In this document: in pieces, positions 27,957-36,615 of the stretch | How the letters are laid out: each line of letters begins with the position of its first letter | How positions within the stretch are numbered: position 1 is the first letter of the stretch | Assembly (NCBI RefSeq): GCF_000745235.1 | Contig: NZ_JQNL01000001.1 | Coordinates: 1,240,001-1,304,000, forward strand | Length of the DNA: 64,000 nucleotides | Origin: Luteibacter mycovicinus | GTDB lineage: Bacteria > Pseudomonadota > Gammaproteobacteria > Xanthomonadales > Rhodanobacteraceae | Direction: 5' to 3' | Position numbers and translations under genes: made by a program | The notes under the pieces: generated by a model | The model's input: only the letters and a program-made list of their open reading frames with translations | Databases searched by the model: none | Told to the model about the DNA's origin: nothing

Positions 27957-27957
27957 T

Positions 27958-28797
27958 ATGGATATCGAAGACATCGAAATCCAGTTGTTCGTGCGCGCGA
28001 TGCAGCTGCGCCACGGGCACGATTTCAGTGAATACGCGCCCGCCTCGCTCAAGCGGCGGGTGCAGCAGCTCGTGCGCACGCACGATGCGGGCAGCGTCAG
28101 CGAGCTTACCCGGCGCTTGCTGCACGAACCGGGCTTCGTCGCCAGGATCATCGAAGGTCTGTCGGTTCCGGTGTCGGAAATGTTCCGGGACCCCGCGGTC
28201 TTTCGCGTCCTGCGCGACAAGGTCTTCCCGGTACTGGCCTCCTATCCCGAGATCAACATCTGGCAGGCCGGCTGCGCGCATGGACAGGAGGTCTATTCGC
28301 TGGCCATCCTGCTCGAGGAAGCCGGACTCTACGAGCGCTCGCGCATCTACGCCACGGATTTCAACGACGCGGCGCTGGCCGTCGCGAGTGAAGGCATCTA
28401 CGCGACCCGCGAAGCGCGGGACTGGTCCCGTAACTATCTGGAAGGCGGCGGGCAGCGCTCGCTCAGCGACTACTACAGCGCGCGCTACGACTTCATCAAG
28501 CTGGACACCCGCCTGCGCCGCAACGTCACCTTCTTCAATCACAACCTGGTGACGGACGAGGTGTTCTGCGAGGCGCATCTGATCCTTTGTCGCAACGTCC
28601 TGATCTACTTCACCAACACCTTGCAGGACCGCACGCTGGGCTTGTTCCGCGACAGTCTCGTGCGCGGCGGTTTTCTTTGCCTCGGCACCCGGGAGAACAT
28701 CGATTTCTCGCCCGCGGCGGCGGGCTTTTCGGACGTCGACAACGCGCTGCGCGTTTACCAGGTGGGCGGTTCCGGTGCGAGGCCGCTGACGCGATGA
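27958..28797 (+). CDS. CheR-type protein-glutamate O-methyltransferase
   Basis: SAM-dependent methyltransferase of 279 residues. It has the N-terminal helical domain with SLKRRVQQLV, the SAM-binding WQAGCAHGQEVYSLAI (usual form AGCSTGEEPYS), the ATDFNDAAL acidic loop and the LILCRNVLIYF segment near the active site. It begins one base after the kinase stop codon and overlaps cheB by 4 bp (ATGA). No chemoreceptor, CheA or CheW is in the window. Known clusters of this type pair CheB/CheR with sensor kinases. Confidence 0.93.
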   Translation: MDIEDIEIQLFVRAMQLRHGHDFSEYAPASLKRRVQQLVRTHDAGSVSELTRRLLHEPGFVARIIEGLSVPVSEMFRDPAVFRVLRDKVFPVLASYPEINIWQAGCAHGQEVYSLAILLEEAGLYERSRIYATDFNDAALAVASEGIYATREARDWSRNYLEGGGQRSLSDYYSARYDFIKLDTRLRRNVTFFNHNLVTDEVFCEAHLILCRNVLIYFTNTLQDRTLGLFRDSLVRGGFLCLGTRENIDFSPAAAGFSDVDNALRVYQVGGSGARPLTR

Positions 28798-29363
28798 GCA
28801 CGCATCAGGCGATCGTGATGGGTTGCAGCGCCGGTGGCCTGTCGGCGCTGCAACGCGTCCTCCCCGGACTCGACAGACGGCTCGCCGTGCCTGTCGTCAT
28901 CTGCTGCCATACCGGCTCGGCCGACGTATCGCTCCTGGTCGAATTGCTGGCGCGCGTCAGCCCGCTGCCGGTCGTCGAAGCCCAGGAGCGCGCACCCGTC
29001 GATCCGGGCGTGATCCACGTCGCTCCCGCCGGCTACCACCTGCTGATCGAACCGAACCTGCACTTCTCCCTGAGCATCGACGCCAAGGTCGCCTATGCAC
29101 GGCCGTCGATCGACGTACTTTTCGAAACCGCCGCCGATGCCTGGCACGATGCCCTCGTCGCCGTGCTGATGACCGGCGCCAACTCGGACGGCGCCAACGG
29201 CCTCGTCGCCGTACGCCACGCCGGTGGCTATGCCGTGATTCAGGATCCCCAGACCGCCGAAGCGAAGGTGATGCCATTGACTGGCCTCGAACGCGCGGGA
29301 GCGGACGCCTGCCTGCCCCTCGACGCCATCGCCGCGCGACTTAACGAACTATGCCTGACATGA
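28794..29363 (+). CDS. CheB-type methylesterase domain protein without receiver
   Basis: A 189-residue stand-alone CheB catalytic domain. The triad is visible as Ser12 in MGCSAGG, His39 in VICCHTGS and Asp132 in LMTGANSDGANG. The segment VIHVAPAGYHLLIE is characteristic. There is no N-terminal receiver, so activity must be set by another route, perhaps by the kinase's own receivers. It overlaps cheR by 4 bp and the GGDEF gene by 13 bp, showing tight coupling. Confidence 0.93.
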   Translation: MSTHQAIVMGCSAGGLSALQRVLPGLDRRLAVPVVICCHTGSADVSLLVELLARVSPLPVVEAQERAPVDPGVIHVAPAGYHLLIEPNLHFSLSIDAKVAYARPSIDVLFETAADAWHDALVAVLMTGANSDGANGLVAVRHAGGYAVIQDPQTAEAKVMPLTGLERAGADACLPLDAIAARLNELCLT

Positions 29364-30349
29364 ATCCGATCCGACCCAAGATCCTCGTCGTCGACGACAC
29401 GCCCGCCAACCTCGTCGCCATGCGCCGCTTGCTGGCCCGTGCCGATGCCGACATTTTCGAAGCATCAAGCGGCAACGAGGCGCTTGCGCTGTGTCTCGAT
29501 CACCAGTTCGCACTGGTGCTGCTCGACGTCAACATGCCCGAGATGGACGGCTTCGAGGTGGCGGAATTCATCTCGGAAAACGACCACCTGAACGAGACGC
29601 CGATTATCTTCGTGACCGCCGCCTACGCCGATGACGTCAACCGCATCAAGGGTTATACGGCCGGCGCGGTCGATTACATCGCCAAGCCGATCAACGACGT
29701 CATCCTGCAGTCGAAGGTGAAGATCTTCCTCGAGCTGTATCGCGCCCGCGCTTTGCTACAGAGCGCGCTCGACGAACTGTCGACGCGAAACGAGCAGCTG
29801 ACCAACGAGGTGGCCGAACGCACGCGGATGGAGCAGCTGGTTCGGCATCAGGCGACGCATGATGCGCTTACCGGGCTGCCGAACCGGTTGTTGTTCCGCG
29901 AACGCCTCGAAGGCGCCATCACGCTCGGCAACGGAGGCGGCGCGACCTTCGCGCTGGCCTATATCGACATCGATGGATTCAAGGGCGTCAATGACGCCAG
30001 CGGACACGCCGCCGGCGACGAGCTGCTCAAGGCGATCGCGCTGCGCATCGACGCCCGCACGCGTGGTACGGATACGGTGGCCCGCCTGGGCGGCGACGAG
30101 TTCGCCGTGCTGCTGCACGATACGGCGGACGCCGCGGGTGCGCTGACGCGCTGCCAGGCACTCTGCGATGCCGTGGCTGAACCCTATACGCTGACGATCG
30201 GGGATATTCGCGTACCCGCCCGCGTTGGCGCCAGCATCGGTGTGACGATGTTCCATCACGGCATGGCGTACGACGAGATCGTGGCGATTGCCGATGGGGC
30301 GATGTATGAGGCGAAGCGCAGCGGCAAGAACCGCTGCGTTCTGGCCTGA
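29351..30349 (+). CDS. Response regulator with diguanylate cyclase (REC-GGDEF)
   Basis: A 332-residue protein predicted to make cyclic di-GMP. The receiver (about 10-125) has Asp59 in VLLDVNMPEMDG. A short coiled coil (about 130-165) joins it to the GGDEF domain. The active site GGDEF is intact at 247-251, and the inhibitory I-site RGTD lies at 238-241, exactly five residues before it, so product feedback is expected. It overlaps cheB by 13 bp and is last in the operon, making it the likely output of the upstream kinase. A REP pair follows at once. Confidence 0.94.
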   Translation: MPDMNPIRPKILVVDDTPANLVAMRRLLARADADIFEASSGNEALALCLDHQFALVLLDVNMPEMDGFEVAEFISENDHLNETPIIFVTAAYADDVNRIKGYTAGAVDYIAKPINDVILQSKVKIFLELYRARALLQSALDELSTRNEQLTNEVAERTRMEQLVRHQATHDALTGLPNRLLFRERLEGAITLGNGGGATFALAYIDIDGFKGVNDASGHAAGDELLKAIALRIDARTRGTDTVARLGGDEFAVLLHDTADAAGALTRCQALCDAVAEPYTLTIGDIRVPARVGASIGVTMFHHGMAYDEIVAIADGAMYEAKRSGKNRCVLA

Positions 30350-30353
30350 CCGT

Positions 30354-30407
30354 ATCGCCGGCAGGCTGGCTCCCGCTCTCATAGCGGGAGCAAACCTCGC
30401 CGGCGAT
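30354..30407. repeat. Inverted REP pair (BIME-like) between convergent genes
   Basis: Two REP-like arms face each other: ATCGCCGGC...GCTCCCGCT and AGCGGGAGC...GCCGGCGAT, with perfect complementarity of the outer and inner segments and a 5-base centre CTCAT. It fills the 62-bp gap between the convergent GGDEF and LysR genes and could end transcription from both sides. Confidence 0.75.
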
Positions 30408-30411
30408 GCTT

Positions 30412-31293
30412 TTATCGGCCCAGCCCGGCCAGAAACGCTTCCAGCACCGCCCCGCGATACCGCTGCCGGTGCGACAACACCGACAACACCCGCCTGAGAT
30501 CCAGGAAAGGGGTTGGCAGAACCACCAGCCGCCCCGTCGCCCTCGCGTCCCCGATCGCCACCTCCGGGAGACACGCGATACCCAGCCCGGCGATCACCGC
30601 CTGCTTGATCGACTCGGACTGATCGAGTTCCAGCACGGTTCTTCCTTCGGGCAACTCGGCCAACGCCCGCTCGCTCAGCGCCCGCGTCGCCGAGCCTCGC
30701 TCGCGCAGCACCCAGCGTTCGCCGGCGAAATCCTCGCGGCGCAATCGCTTCTTTCCGGCCAGTACGTGATCCGGCCGTGCGCAGACCACCAGCCGGTCGT
30801 CGCGCCACGGGCGCGATTCGATCGACGGGTGCGTCACCGGCCCCTCGACGCAACCAATATCGAAGTCATGGTCGAGCACGCCCTGGGCGATCCGCGCCGT
30901 ATTGGCGACACCCAGGCGCAAGGAAACGCCCGGATGCGCGGACGCGAACGTCCCCAGCAGATCGCCCACCAGGTAATTGCCGACGGTATTGCTGGCGCCG
31001 ACACGAATTTCCCCGGCAAGCTCGGCCCGTTCACCGGCGGCCCTGCGACCGAACTCGGCATGCCGCTCGATCAGTTCCTGCGCCAGCGGCAGCAGCTCGC
31101 GCCCCCGGTCGTTGATCCGCAACCGCCCCCGCTCGCGAGCGAACAGTTCGGCACCGAGCTGCCGCTCCAGTTCGGCGAGGGCCATGCTCGCGGCCGGCTG
31201 ACTGAGGAACAGTCGTTCGCTCGCCGCGCGGACACTTCCCGTGGTGGCGATGGCGACGAAAATCTCTAGCTGACGAGGGCTGACGGCATGCAT
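30412..31293 (-). CDS. LysR-family regulator, YeiE/CysB-like neighbour of yeiH
   Basis: Transcription factor of 293 residues. The winged-helix domain is at the N-terminus (SPRQLEIFVAIATTGSVRAASERLFLSQPAASM), and the substrate-binding domain carries GEIRVGASNTVGNYLV and IKQAVIAGLGIACLPE. It is divergent from the YeiH-type transporter with 88 bp between starts. The YeiE-YeiH arrangement in other bacteria suggests it controls that transporter; the effector could be a sulfur compound (inference). Confidence 0.9.
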   Translation of the reverse strand: MHAVSPRQLEIFVAIATTGSVRAASERLFLSQPAASMALAELERQLGAELFARERGRLRINDRGRELLPLAQELIERHAEFGRRAAGERAELAGEIRVGASNTVGNYLVGDLLGTFASAHPGVSLRLGVANTARIAQGVLDHDFDIGCVEGPVTHPSIESRPWRDDRLVVCARPDHVLAGKKRLRREDFAGERWVLRERGSATRALSERALAELPEGRTVLELDQSESIKQAVIAGLGIACLPEVAIGDARATGRLVVLPTPFLDLRRVLSVLSHRQRYRGAVLEAFLAGLGR

Positions 31294-31340
31294 AAGTTCG
31301 ACTTATACGCCCGATAAGGGATTTTCAATATGCTTATACG
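31292..31340. promoter_or_regulatory. Candidate LysR-type operator array
   Basis: Half sites alternate across the lysR/yeiH gap: ATAAG (31292-31296), CTTAT (31302-31306), ATAAG (31314-31318) and CTTAT (31333-31337). CTTAT-N7-ATAAG at 31302-31318 fits the T-N11-A rule for LysR-type binding sites, and CTTATACG recurs at 31333. The first half site overlaps the regulator's start codon, as expected for autoregulation. Confidence 0.6.
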
Positions 31341-31381
31341 TGGTCGATCAGGACAATAGGGACGTTGCCAGGAACCCCGCC

Positions 31382-32395
31382 ATGTCCTCCGTCGTCGCTT
31401 CGCCCATCGCCCCCTCACGTCTTCCCGGTTTCCTGCTCGCCGTCGCGGTGGCGGCCGTGGCCTTCGCGCTCGGACGCGCCGTACCGCTCATCGGCGGCGC
31501 CGTCTTCGGCATCGTGCTCGGCATCCTGGTCCGCCATTTTGCGCCGCCGGCGGCGCGCTTCCAGCCGGGCATCCGCTTCGCCTCGAAGCAGGTACTGCAG
31601 TGGTCGATCATCGCGCTGGGCTTCGGCCTGAGCCTGACCCAGGTCGCCCATACAGGCATGGAATCGCTCTCGGTCACGTTGGCTACCGTCGCCGTGGCAG
31701 GCCTCTCGGCGTGGCTGCTCGGTCGGATGCTGCATGTCCATGACAAGCTTCAGGTACTGATCGGCATCGGCACCGCGATCTGCGGCGGCTCCGCCATTGC
31801 CGCCGTAGTGCCGATCATCAAGCCGGACGAACACGATACCGCCTTCGCCATCTCGACGATCTTCCTGTTCAATCTGGTCGCCGTGCTGCTCTTCCCCCTT
31901 CTGGGCCATCTGCTGGGCCTGACGGATCTGGGCTTCGGCCTCTGGGCAGGCACCGCGATCAACGACACCTCGTCGGTCGTCGCCGCCGGCTACAGCTTCA
32001 GTCATGCGGCTGGTGACTACGCCACCATCGTCAAGCTAACGCGCGCTACCCTGATCATTCCCATCAGTCTCGGCATCGCCCTCATCGTGGCGTGGCGTCA
32101 GAAACGCTCGGGCGCCAGCGACTTCAGTCTCGCGAAGATCTTTCCCTGGTTCATTCTCTGGTTTCTGGTCGCCTCGGGTATCCGCACCGCGGGTCTCGTT
32201 CCCGAGGTCGCCCTGCCGGTGATCCACTTCATCGCGGAATGCCTGATCGTGGTCGCCCTCACCGCCATCGGCCTGTCGGCCGACCTGCGTCGCATGGCAT
32301 CCACCGGCCCCCGCCCGATCCTTCTCGGACTCGGCGTCTGGGCCGCCGTGGCGCTCACCAGCCTGCTCGTGCAGCACATGATCGGCCGTTGGTGA
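31382..32395 (+). CDS. yeiH: YeiH/UPF0324-family putative sulfate exporter
   Basis: Inner-membrane protein of 337 residues with about ten hydrophobic segments. ATG 31382 is preceded by AGGA at the right distance; a GTG at 31340 would give a longer product but lies in the operator region. Family hallmarks are LGFGLSLTQV, GTAICGGSAIAAVVPIIK, AGTAINDTSSVVAAGY and a TRATLIIPISL segment. Transport of sulfate or related anions is proposed for the family but poorly proven. It is divergent from its LysR neighbour. Confidence 0.92.
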   Translation: MSSVVASPIAPSRLPGFLLAVAVAAVAFALGRAVPLIGGAVFGIVLGILVRHFAPPAARFQPGIRFASKQVLQWSIIALGFGLSLTQVAHTGMESLSVTLATVAVAGLSAWLLGRMLHVHDKLQVLIGIGTAICGGSAIAAVVPIIKPDEHDTAFAISTIFLFNLVAVLLFPLLGHLLGLTDLGFGLWAGTAINDTSSVVAAGYSFSHAAGDYATIVKLTRATLIIPISLGIALIVAWRQKRSGASDFSLAKIFPWFILWFLVASGIRTAGLVPEVALPVIHFIAECLIVVALTAIGLSADLRRMASTGPRPILLGLGVWAAVALTSLLVQHMIGRW

Positions 32396-32451
32396 AAACA
32401 CATAGCCAATCGCGCAAGGTCGGTAGCCACTTGGCCAGATGAAAGAGAAGC

Positions 32452-33306
32452 TCAAATAGCAGCCAGAATCCGCAGATTCAACGCATGCTGCTGCGCCTGC
32501 CACACCGCCAGCCTTCCGGCGTCGATTTCATCCTGACCATCCATCGCGCTGAGCTTGCGCTTCCACCAGCTCCGGTACCTATAGCGCGAGATCTCGCCGG
32601 TCACGTCGCTGGCTATGACGCGCCCGCGCACCACCCGGATGATCGCCTCGCCGCCCGCTTCACTGAGCGTGCCCTGGTCCCAGTTCGTCATGGCGACATC
32701 GGGCGCATACGCATCTTTGTCGATCGACAGATACACAGGCTCGCTGCTGCTTGCCTGCATTTTTACGAACGCGTCGACCATGCCTTCGCTGGTCAGGAAT
32801 GAACGAAAACGCGCACCGAGCCCGAGCTTCAGCGCCCAGCTCGTGTCCACGCCCGTCGACCAGTACGTCAGCTTGCCCGCGCGCAGCGGCCCGAGGTAGT
32901 TCTCCCAGGCATGTCCGCGTCCGATATCGCCCGACGTGATCCCGATCACATGGACATGGCTGACCCGCCGCATCATCGCGACGCGGCGTACCCAGGATCC
33001 GCAGTGGACACCGAACGGAAAACGCATGTTGTCAGGATGGTTGTCGAGCACGACGACCTGAAAACGTTCCTTACCGGGGACGCGCTCGACCAGCGGCCAG
33101 GTCAGATGATGGAAATCGCCGCTGCCCATGAAGACCGTGCCGTGCTCACGCGGGAGGGTTTCCACCAGGTCGGCCGAGAAGCGACGAAGGCTGGATACCG
33201 AACAGCCGAAGCGGATCGGCTCTTCCCACTCCCTCAGCGGAAGCACGAGGCGACCCGGCAATGCGCCGACCGACCCATCGAGGTCAAGTACGATGGGCGT
33301 CCGCAT
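32452..33306 (-). CDS. Arginase/ureohydrolase-fold metalloenzyme, function unknown
   Basis: A 284-residue protein starting at ATG 33306 (MRTPIVLDLDGSVGA). It keeps the two-metal ligand pattern of ureohydrolases and histone-deacetylase-like enzymes in variant form: GSGDFHH, VVLDNHPDN and LSIDKDAY. Overall similarity to real arginases or agmatinases looks low, so the substrate is open (a guanidino compound, an amide or an acyl-amine). It is the last gene of a four-gene operon, overlapping the GNAT-like gene by 23 bp. Confidence 0.72.
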   Translation of the reverse strand: MRTPIVLDLDGSVGALPGRLVLPLREWEEPIRFGCSVSSLRRFSADLVETLPREHGTVFMGSGDFHHLTWPLVERVPGKERFQVVVLDNHPDNMRFPFGVHCGSWVRRVAMMRRVSHVHVIGITSGDIGRGHAWENYLGPLRAGKLTYWSTGVDTSWALKLGLGARFRSFLTSEGMVDAFVKMQASSSEPVYLSIDKDAYAPDVAMTNWDQGTLSEAGGEAIIRVVRGRVIASDVTGEISRYRYRSWWKRKLSAMDGQDEIDAGRLAVWQAQQHALNLRILAAI

Positions 33307-34348
33307 CGGAGGCCTCCCATACGCTGTCGGATTCGAAACGATGGGCGAAACGCCGAAGCACGGCGCGCAGCAGCGGATGACGGATGTACACGGCATGCCG
33401 GGTCAGGTGGAAACGCGCACCCAACGACGCCTTGACCGCGGGATCCGTCCAGCCGGCGACATAGAACCGGAGGCCGCGCGCCAGGGCGAATTCGAGATTG
33501 ACGAACCAGCTGACGAAGTACAGATCGAACTCGCGCGCCTGGGGGTACGCGAAGCCTACGTACTTGTCGAGCAACTTGCCATCGTGTTCGTAGCAGAGGT
33601 TCCAGCCGATGAGACGGCCGTCGACGCGGTAGGTGAACACCTGCCCGCCCGGATCGCGCAGCACGGCGGCAAAGAAATCGCGTGACAGCTTGTCGAAGTG
33701 GACTTCGCTCTGCGCGTGGACGTTTTCGAACAGCGCGTAGTACCCGTCGACGATCTCGTCCGAAGCGAAGGCATCGCCGGTGGGGATCACCGCGATGTCG
33801 AGCTTGTCGCGCGAACGAAGCTTGCGACGGAGATTCTTTCGCCGCGACGCGGAGAGCCGGCCGAGGTATTCGTCGACCGAGCCGAAGTCGATGGGCACAT
33901 AGGCGAGTGCCTGCCCTTCGACGATGATGTAACCGCGATCGCGCGCGGCATCGACGAAACGCGCGGTCCAGGCACGATCGCGCACGCTGGTCAGCGGCGA
34001 ATCCACCGCGAGGTCCTTCACGATCAGCAGCGGATGGCTGGCACCGAACGAGCGCGCCCACGAGGCGGCCACCGCGGCAGGGTCGTTGCATGCATCGAAC
34101 AGCGAATATTCGGAGACCGTCGTCCCCGCAAAGCAGGTACGCGGCGTCAGCAGACGCTTCAGCAGCGACTGAAACGGAAAACTGGCCACACGCCGACGAA
34201 GCTCGTCGTCGGCGGTGGTCAGCAGGTCGAACGGAGCCACGAAAAGTGGCGAACCATCCACCGCACGGGTCGGGGTGAACCCATGCGGCGGATGGCGTTC
34301 AAAATGCCCGAGCAGGGCATCCGGCTCGAGCTGGTTCACGAACGCCAT
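33284..34348 (-). CDS. FemAB/GNAT-superfamily acyltransferase-like protein
   Basis: A 354-residue protein with the double-GNAT look of the Acetyltransf_6/FemAB-like group. The segment SVDEYLGRLSASRRKNLRRK (about 150-170) is typical, and the core strand-loop is QVFTYRVDGRLIGWNLCY followed by DLYFVSWFVNLEFALARGLR. The chosen start ATG 34348 lies 17 bp after the aminotransferase stop; an alternative 15 codons upstream would overlap that gene. Relatives join amino acids or acyl groups to amines. The substrate is unknown; context suggests it uses the product of the aminotransferase next door. Confidence 0.75.
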   Translation of the reverse strand: MAFVNQLEPDALLGHFERHPPHGFTPTRAVDGSPLFVAPFDLLTTADDELRRRVASFPFQSLLKRLLTPRTCFAGTTVSEYSLFDACNDPAAVAASWARSFGASHPLLIVKDLAVDSPLTSVRDRAWTARFVDAARDRGYIIVEGQALAYVPIDFGSVDEYLGRLSASRRKNLRRKLRSRDKLDIAVIPTGDAFASDEIVDGYYALFENVHAQSEVHFDKLSRDFFAAVLRDPGGQVFTYRVDGRLIGWNLCYEHDGKLLDKYVGFAYPQAREFDLYFVSWFVNLEFALARGLRFYVAGWTDPAVKASLGARFHLTRHAVYIRHPLLRAVLRRFAHRFESDSVWEASDADAHRT

Positions 34349-34365
34349 CGCGTGGCTGCCGGGTA

Positions 34366-35769
34366 TCAGCCGCGCTTGGCCAGCGTGAGGCACTGGTCGA
34401 GCAACGCGATAGCGAGGTCGATTTCTTCGTGGCTGATGTCGAGCGACGGGGCGAACGTGATTACGTTCTTGTACCAGCCACCGACATCAAGCACGAGACC
34501 GATCTTCTTGCCTTCGTGAGTGAGACCGCCGGCCAGGCCGATGTCGACCATGCGGTCGAGCAGCGCCTTGTTCGGCGTGAAACCATCGTCCGTGCAGATC
34601 TCGGCGCGCAGTGCGAGGCCGAGGCCGTCGACGTCGCCGATCTCCTTGTGACGCTTCTGCAGGTCGCGCAGGCCGTCCAGGAAGTGCTTGCCCTTCTCGG
34701 CGACGCGGGTACCGTAGTCGAGCTCATAGCCCATCTTGATCACTTCCAGACCCAGCGCGGTACCGAGCGGGTTGGAGTTGAACGTCGAGTGCGTCGAACC
34801 CGGCGGGAAGATCTCGGGGTTGATCAGTTCTTCGCGCGCCCAGATGCCGGACAGCGGATTGAGGCCGTTGGTCAGCGCCTTGCCGAAGACCAGCGCGTCG
34901 GGGTTGACGCCGAAATGCTCGATCGACCACAGCTTGCCCGTGCGCCAGAAACCCATCTGGATTTCGTCGACGACCATCAGGATGCCGTACTTGTCGAGCA
35001 CCTTCTTGAGATCGATGAAGAAGTTCTTCGGCGGGATGACGTAACCGCCGGTGCCCTGGATCGGCTCGACGTAGAACGCGGCGTATTCGGCCTCGCCCAC
35101 CTTCGGATCCCACACGCCGTTGTATTCGGTTTCGAACAGGCGCTCGAACTGACGTACGCACGCATCGGAATATTCTTCCGGCGTCATGCCCTTCGGGCGA
35201 CGGAACGGGTACGGGAACGGGATGAACTGCGCGCGCTCGCCGAAGTGACCGAAGCGACGACGGTACCGGTAGCTGGAGGTGATCGACGAAGCGCCGAGCG
35301 TGCGACCGTGGTAACCGCCTTCGAAGGCGAACATCAGGCTCTTGCCGCCGCGCGCGTTACGCACGAGCTTCAGCGAGTCTTCGACCGCCTGCGCGCCACC
35401 CACGTTGAAGTGGCAACGACCGTCGAGGCCGAATTTCTGCCTGGCGTCGACGGCGATGGTCTTGGCGAGCTCGATCTTGCCCTGATGGAGGTACTGACTG
35501 GCCACCTGCGGCAGCAGGTCGATCTGCGCCTTCAGCGTGTCGTTCAGGCGCTTGTTGCCGTAGCCGAAGTTGACGGCCGAATACCACATCTGCAGATCGA
35601 GGAACGGAATGTTCTCGCTGTCGTAGATGTAGCTGCCTTCCGCGTGACGGAAGATCTTCGGCGGATCCACGTAGTGCACGGTGTCGCCGAACGAGCAGTA
35701 CTTCGCTTCGTCGGCCAGCAGGGTCGCGTCGTCGATGACGAGCTGCGGGTTCTTGGAAAGGATGTTCAT
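34366..35769 (-). CDS. Class III PLP-dependent aminotransferase
   Basis: A 467-residue fold-type I aminotransferase. It shows FNVGGAQAVEDSLKLVRNAR, FEGGYHGRTLGASSIT, EPIQGTGGYVIPP, the Asp of VVDEIQMGFWRTG and the PLP lysine in VFGKALTNGLNP. It therefore belongs with the 4-aminobutyrate/ornithine/diaminobutyrate group. The substrate cannot be read from sequence. It overlaps the upstream HAD phosphatase gene by 4 bp (ATGA). Confidence 0.9.
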   Translation of the reverse strand: MNILSKNPQLVIDDATLLADEAKYCSFGDTVHYVDPPKIFRHAEGSYIYDSENIPFLDLQMWYSAVNFGYGNKRLNDTLKAQIDLLPQVASQYLHQGKIELAKTIAVDARQKFGLDGRCHFNVGGAQAVEDSLKLVRNARGGKSLMFAFEGGYHGRTLGASSITSSYRYRRRFGHFGERAQFIPFPYPFRRPKGMTPEEYSDACVRQFERLFETEYNGVWDPKVGEAEYAAFYVEPIQGTGGYVIPPKNFFIDLKKVLDKYGILMVVDEIQMGFWRTGKLWSIEHFGVNPDALVFGKALTNGLNPLSGIWAREELINPEIFPPGSTHSTFNSNPLGTALGLEVIKMGYELDYGTRVAEKGKHFLDGLRDLQKRHKEIGDVDGLGLALRAEICTDDGFTPNKALLDRMVDIGLAGGLTHEGKKIGLVLDVGGWYKNVITFAPSLDISHEEIDLAIALLDQCLTLAKRG

Positions 35770-36482
35770 GCAGGCAGTTCCTGGGAGCTCGTCGCGTGAA
35801 GGGGAATGACGGTCTGTGCCGGCAGACGACCGGCAAGCAGTTCGGGAAGCAGTTCGCGCGCCTCGTCGAAACTGGCGATAGGCGCATACGGGATACCGGC
35901 GGCGCGGCAGTGTTCGATCAGGCGGTTCTTGGCGAAGACGAAGTCGACGCGATCGGCGGCGCAGAAATCGGACGCGCCGTCGCCGATGAGCAGGGTCTTG
36001 CCGCCACGGGTATTCGCCGCTTCGACGCGTGCGCACTTGCAGGTACCCGCACGGCAACCGGACACGCTGAACGGCGAGGTGAGGCTCCAGTCGCGCGGAC
36101 CGCTCTGCAGCAGATGGTTGGCGACGGTCGGCAGCGTGTCGATGCCGTGATTGGCCAGGATCGCGTGGATCGCATGGTCCAGGCCGTCGCTGACGATTTC
36201 CATCGGAACGCCGTACTCGATGGTGGCCCTCACGAAGGATGCGAAGCCATGGTCGATGTGAAGACCGTTCAGATGACGAGCGAGCTCGTCACGGCTCATG
36301 TCGAGCAGGGCGACCTGCCCCGCCATGCACACGGCGGAGCCGATGACGCCGGCGCGCCAGTCGCGTTCGAGAATCTCCCAGCCCGGACGGCCGTACCGGT
36401 CCAGTAGGGAGTCGATCACGTCCTCAACGGCAATCGTTCCGTCGAAGTCGCAGAGGATGTTCCAGGAGGAAGGGCTCGACAC
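35766..36482 (-). CDS. MtnX-like HAD-IB phosphatase
   Basis: A 238-residue haloacid-dehalogenase phosphatase. The nucleophile motif is CDFDGTIAVEDVID, the second Ser lies in MEIVSDGLD, and the last motif is LLIGDGASDFCAA. The layout resembles MtnX (methionine salvage) and phosphoserine phosphatases. A CRAGTCKCAR cluster of cysteines mid-protein may bind metal, as in some MtnX relatives. It is the first gene of the four-gene operon, so a phosphate removal step is likely to feed the aminotransferase. No other methionine-salvage genes are near. Confidence 0.82.
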   Translation of the reverse strand: MSSPSSWNILCDFDGTIAVEDVIDSLLDRYGRPGWEILERDWRAGVIGSAVCMAGQVALLDMSRDELARHLNGLHIDHGFASFVRATIEYGVPMEIVSDGLDHAIHAILANHGIDTLPTVANHLLQSGPRDWSLTSPFSVSGCRAGTCKCARVEAANTRGGKTLLIGDGASDFCAADRVDFVFAKNRLIEHCRAAGIPYAPIASFDEARELLPELLAGRLPAQTVIPLHATSSQELPA

Positions 36483-36615
36483 GTGGATGGGCCGGTGATC
36501 AGGTTGCAGCGCAGGCTAATCGCACATCCTTTCGAAGCCCTTTCCCGGGCGCAAAGCATGCCGTAAGGTGTCCGCCGATATCCTGCGCACGTCCACCGCG
36601 GAACGGCATCCCCCC

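Noticed and set aside
34349..34393. Upstream start for the FemAB/GNAT-like protein
   Set aside because: It would add 15 residues overlapping the aminotransferase gene; the inner ATG at 34348 gives a cleaner junction, though the choice is not certain.
35767..36057. N-terminal extension of the aminotransferase
   Set aside because: The added stretch is Arg-rich shadow of the HAD phosphatase gene; the 4-bp overlap start (MNILSKNPQL) is the natural one.
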